Shown here piece after piece: positions 4,676 to 7,669 of a DNA stretch of 7,669 bases (position 1 is its first letter; every line of letters starts with the position of its first letter). The notes beneath the pieces are model-generated. The model saw only the letters and a program-made list of their open reading frames with translations. It searched no databases and was not told where the DNA came from. The translations under genes were made by a program, and so were the position numbers. This DNA comes from Flammeovirgaceae bacterium UBA2786 (lineage in GTDB: Bacteria; Bacteroidota; Bacteroidia; Cytophagales; Cyclobacteriaceae): contig DEIA01000015.1 of NCBI GenBank assembly GCA_002352225.1, positions 1,398 through 9,066 of the forward strand, given 5' to 3'.

Positions 4676-5659
4676 TCACTTCGCAGCGGCTGAAAATTTT
4701 GTCACGGCATTTTTCATGGGCGTGATAGTTTTTAAGTAAGCGTAAATAGCGGCAAGGTCTTCGCGTTCCATCGTAGCATACATTGTCCACGGCATAATGG
4801 TATTGAACTCACCTGCTGCAATGGTTTCAGGTGTGTAGCTCGAATCGGCATATATTTTAAAGCGCTGAATGAACATATCTTCTGTCCATACACCAATGCC
4901 TGTTTCTTTATCGGGTGTTAGATTGGAAGAGCGAACAATGGCGCCACCCATCATCGGAAATTCACGACCACCTGAATAGGCCAATGCTTTAACGATTTGC
5001 CCTTTTTCAACTTGTGTATGACATTCAATACAGCCGGAAGCATTTACCAGATAAGCGCCATAAGCCAGTTGATCTGATTTATCGGGGCGTTTGCCCGGAG
5101 TGGCTTTTTGTGGAATAGTGTTCACAATAAAATTGAAGGGAAAATCGTGCGTTGATTTTTCCCAGTCTTTTTGAATAGGTTCCAGCGTGCGCACATAGGC
5201 AATGATGCTGTAAATATCTTCGGGATCCATTTTGCCATAATAGAGATAAGGCATAAGTGGGAACATGGCCTCACCTTCTTTGTTTACACCTGTTGTAATT
5301 ACCCGAAATAATTCACCATCAGTGTAGCGACTAATGCCATGTGGTGTAATGTTTCGTGAGATGTACTTGCCGGGGAACCCAAAACTCTGATCAAAAGTTT
5401 CGCCACCCTGGCCAAGTGTACCTTCTGTTAATGGACCGGAAAATTTTGTCCAGTCGCGGGTGGAGTGGCAATCCATACACACACTGACGGAGTTTGCCAG
5501 GTAACGGCCGCGCTCAATGCGTTCGGGTGTGTATTCAATTTTAATATCTTCAGCATCGCCAACATTAGGTAACGCTGTTTTTAGGTAGGTAAGGAAGGCA
5601 CCAATGGCTACAACAATAAATAGAATGAGGTAGCCCAATACTTTGAGTAATTTTTTCAT
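4676..5659 (-). CDS. Membrane-anchored diheme cytochrome c
   Basis: The 327-residue protein has an N-terminal uncleaved helix (about residues 7-26) after MKKLLK, so the heme domains face the periplasm. Two cytochrome c domains follow. Heme sites are CMDCH at 61-65 and CIECH at 210-214. Probable distal ligands are Met136 (MPYLYYGKM) and Met289 (MPWTMYATM); these two segments align residue for residue as MPxxxYxxMxxxDxxxIxAYxxT, showing internal duplication. NITP and NLTP repeat the same turn in each half. The layout resembles the cytochrome subunits of membrane dehydrogenases, but no dehydrogenase is adjacent, so its redox partner is unknown. The start is ATG 5659; the upstream leader is unusually C-rich (about 20 bases of mostly C with a few T and A) with no Shine-Dalgarno. 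Confidence 0.92.
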   Translation of the reverse strand: MKKLLKVLGYLILFIVVAIGAFLTYLKTALPNVGDAEDIKIEYTPERIERGRYLANSVSVCMDCHSTRDWTKFSGPLTEGTLGQGGETFDQSFGFPGKYISRNITPHGISRYTDGELFRVITTGVNKEGEAMFPLMPYLYYGKMDPEDIYSIIAYVRTLEPIQKDWEKSTHDFPFNFIVNTIPQKATPGKRPDKSDQLAYGAYLVNASGCIECHTQVEKGQIVKALAYSGGREFPMMGGAIVRSSNLTPDKETGIGVWTEDMFIQRFKIYADSSYTPETIAAGEFNTIMPWTMYATMEREDLAAIYAYLKTITPMKNAVTKFSAAAK

Positions 5660-5762
5660 GGGGGAGGGTAGGGTTAGGGGTGAAAGCTGTTATTATAAAG
5701 TAAACGGAATTTTAAGGAACAATCAAAAACTTAATGCTATGGATTTTGAAAGAACACGCGAA

Positions 5763-5890
5763 GAGGCTGTCTTAAAAGTCTTGTGTCATCGCGGGCTTGG
5801 GCCGCGATCTCGGTTAATAGCTGCTAAACCGTGATTCCGGCACGAGGCCGAAATGGCATTTCGCATTTTGTGGACTTTTGAGACAACCTC
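5763..5890. mobile_element. 128-bp miniature inverted-repeat element (MITE or deleted IS remnant)
   Basis: The ends GAGGCTGTCTTAAAAGTC (5763-5780) and GACTTTTGAGACAACCTC (5873-5890) are inverted repeats that agree at 16 of 18 positions. GAGGCTGTCTCAAAAG-type ends resemble terminal repeats I recall from IS1182-like and other DDE insertion sequences, so this is probably a non-autonomous derivative. The interior has no plausible gene and contains two further hairpins: ATCGCGG (5788-5794) with CCGCGAT (5802-5808), and CGAAAT (5849-5854) with ATTTCG (5858-5863). Its right end lies 6 bp from the stop codon of the permease. I see no clear target-site duplication (left flank GCGAA, right flank AAAAA), so an old insertion or an internal deletion is likely. 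Confidence 0.72.
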
Positions 5891-5896
5891 AAAAAA

Positions 5897-7669
5897 TTAT
5901 TCACTTCGTAAACTTTTTACCGGGTTTACCTGGGCAGCCCGCAAAGCCTGGTAACTAATGGTAAGCGATACAATTAACAGAATAAGTATGAAACTTAAGG
6001 CATACGTAAGAATACCAATATCAATACGGTAGGTGAAGTTGGCAAGCCATTGCTGAAGCAAATACCAGGAAACGGGAATAGCAAAGGCAAATCCCAATAA
6101 AAGCAAAAAAGCAAAGTCTTTGTAAATAAGCCCCAGAATAGAAGGCACCGTGGCGCCCAATACTTTGCGCACACCAATCTCTTTTACTTTACGCTGTACA
6201 ACAAATAATACCAGGCCATACACACCCAAACATGAAATAAGAATTGCGATCAGGCTAAAAGATTGAATGATACGCCCGAAGTTCCTGAAATTAGCATATT
6301 GTTGATTTAGCTGCTCTGTCAAAAATGTATATTGAAATGCTTTTTCAGGAAATAACGCCACCCATTCTTTTTCAATACCTTGTAAAATATCCTTAACGTT
6401 AGCGTTTTCAAATTTTACTGAAAGTGTATTGAATTGATTTGGATCTAACGAAGCTACCAGGGCTGTAATAGGCACGGTAAGCGAGGCAAAATTGAAATCT
6501 TTAACCACACCAATAACCTTACCCTTCTTTCCCTCGCGGTTAATAGTTTTACCAAGTGCTTCTTCTGGCGAACCCCACTTAAATTCCTGCACAGCAGTTT
6601 CATTTACAATGAAAGCTTCCTGCAGGTCGGTTCCAAAATCGCGGCTAAAACTTCTTCCAGCTCTTAATTCCATACCATATGTAGATAGAAAATCATAGTC
6701 AACTGCCAGATTAGCAGCAAGCATATTATCTTCTTCTGTAAAACCCTCTGGTGTGGTTCCTCTGTAAATCACTCCAGTACCAGGCGAACCTGACGACAGG
6801 GCTGTATGAGTAACACCACTTTGCGTTTCTAAAATATCGCGGAAGGTTTGCAAACGTTGCCTGAAGGTTGAATCAGATTGTTGAAAAAAACCATTCATGT
6901 TTTCACTATGGAGTGGAATGTTAATTACATGCTCACGGTTAAATCCAAGCGGCCTGCTTTGCAGGTAATTCAGTTGACGAATGATTAGAATAGAGCCCGA
7001 AAGTAAGGCGCAGGCTATAGTAAGTTGTACAACTACCAGAGTCTTGCGCATAAACTGGTTGCCTTGTCCACTGTTTCCCTTCAATGCACTAACGGATTCA
7101 AACTGAGTTACGAAATAAGCCGGATACCCACCTGCCAGTACAGTAATTATCAACAGCAATACCAGCGATGTAGCGATCATTATGGAATCTACTGAGGTTA
7201 CAAATTCAAGATGTTTACCGGTAAGTTGATTGAGCAAGGGCAACGCAAGTTCAAAAGCAACATAACTGATCAGTAATGCAATCAGGCAGAATAAAAAACT
7301 TTCGGCCAGAAACTGGATAATAAGTTGCGCTTTCATTGACCCTAAGATTTTCCGGATACCAATCTCTTTTATCCGCGTAAGCGATTGTGCAGTACTCAGG
7401 TTAATGTAATTAATACAGGCAATTAATAGCGTGAGCAAACCGGCAGCAATAAAAATGTAGATGTTCGTCAACGAATTTGTGGGTGTAGGCTCGCCTTCAA
7501 AATCACTTTTAAGGTGCAGATCAGTTAAAGACATTAGCGTAAATTTTTGCCCTATCTGTCTGCTTGGAAGAGCATACTTTTTAACGAAATCATCCATCTT
7601 ATCATTGATGGAAGAAGGATCTTCACCGGGTTTTAATAAAACGTACGTGTAGGAATGGCTTATCACAAA
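5897..7669 (-). CDS. FtsX/MacB-like ABC transporter permease, C-terminal 590 residues (runs off the right edge)
   Basis: The frame is open to the last base of the window, so the N-terminus lies outside; full-length relatives are about 800 residues. What remains holds part of a periplasmic MacB-type domain (to about 65), a first FtsX block of three helices (about 69-90, 117-140, 163-187), a junction helix (about 209-230), a second periplasmic domain (about 245-465), and a second FtsX block (about 468-490, 518-537, 553-575). The cytoplasmic coupling sequence occurs twice, as KEIGIRKILG near 102-110 and KEIGVRKVLG near 497-505, and the protein ends NPVKSLRSE, all typical of this Bacteroidota permease family. 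Members work with a separate MacB/LolD-type ATPase in mechanotransmission, drug or lipoprotein export; no ATPase is visible here. The apparent GTG near the edge is not the real start. Stop TAA is followed by six T and then the inverted-repeat element. Confidence 0.93.
   Translation of the reverse strand, partial: FVISHSYTYVLLKPGEDPSSINDKMDDFVKKYALPSRQIGQKFTLMSLTDLHLKSDFEGEPTPTNSLTNIYIFIAAGLLTLLIACINYINLSTAQSLTRIKEIGIRKILGSMKAQLIIQFLAESFLFCLIALLISYVAFELALPLLNQLTGKHLEFVTSVDSIMIATSLVLLLIITVLAGGYPAYFVTQFESVSALKGNSGQGNQFMRKTLVVVQLTIACALLSGSILIIRQLNYLQSRPLGFNREHVINIPLHSENMNGFFQQSDSTFRQRLQTFRDILETQSGVTHTALSSGSPGTGVIYRGTTPEGFTEEDNMLAANLAVDYDFLSTYGMELRAGRSFSRDFGTDLQEAFIVNETAVQEFKWGSPEEALGKTINREGKKGKVIGVVKDFNFASLTVPITALVASLDPNQFNTLSVKFENANVKDILQGIEKEWVALFPEKAFQYTFLTEQLNQQYANFRNFGRIIQSFSLIAILISCLGVYGLVLFVVQRKVKEIGVRKVLGATVPSILGLIYKDFAFLLLLGFAFAIPVSWYLLQQWLANFTYRIDIGILTYALSFILILLIVSLTISYQALRAAQVNPVKSLRSE

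Noticed and set aside
5643..5834. Plus-strand frame of 63 codons
   Set aside because: It overlaps the cytochrome start and runs into the inverted-repeat element, ending inside it; no protein features.
5763..5890. Structured regulatory RNA or riboswitch upstream of the cytochrome gene
   Set aside because: The outer 18-bp inverted ends point to a mobile element, and it lies about 100 bp from the cytochrome ATG with no known aptamer pattern.
1909..7669. A defence, toxin-antitoxin or biosynthetic system in the minus-strand gene row
   Set aside because: The genes are individually ordinary (esterase, hydrolase, GIN protein, cytochrome, permease), have gaps of 100 bp or more between most of them, and share no pathway signature.

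Overview
The window reads as chromosomal DNA from a member of the Bacteroidota, probably the Cytophagales. The evidence is a moderate AT bias, an absence of clear Shine-Dalgarno sequences, several TAnnTTTG-like -7 boxes, a MacB/FtsX-type permease ending in NPVKSLRSE, a GIN-domain (DUF2807) secreted protein and an outer-membrane protein of the HAEPLYID type. The genus assignment is inference.

Left part (1-1875): the first 127 bases hold the N-terminus of purL on the minus strand, running off the left edge. A divergent intergenic region follows, carrying a 70-bp two-hairpin repeat (211-280). Then come three plus-strand genes: a 127-aa acidic protein with a membrane or signal segment and a probable GTG start (344-727), a 30-aa single-helix membrane peptide (762-854), and a 289-aa exported HAEPLYID-family protein (913-1782). 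A second direct copy of the 70-bp repeat (1806-1875) closes this block, so the three genes are bracketed by the same element.

Middle part (1909-4546), all minus strand: a secreted alpha/beta-hydrolase esterase; a strong hairpin terminator; a 32-aa lysine-rich protein; a cytoplasmic alpha/beta hydrolase whose -7 box lies almost against its ATG; and a secreted GIN-domain protein with an exact 20-residue repeat.

Right part (4676-7669), also minus strand: a membrane-anchored two-heme cytochrome c with an internally duplicated layout, then a 128-bp miniature inverted-repeat element lying 6 bp beyond the stop of a large FtsX-like ABC transporter permease that runs off the right edge.

The genes do not form one pathway. 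The window is mainly core and envelope functions (purine synthesis, export, respiration, secreted hydrolase) punctuated by small non-autonomous repeats. I see no defence system, phage, CRISPR array or complete mobile element. The most unusual material is the paired REP/BIME-like repeat, the miniature element and the two very small proteins.
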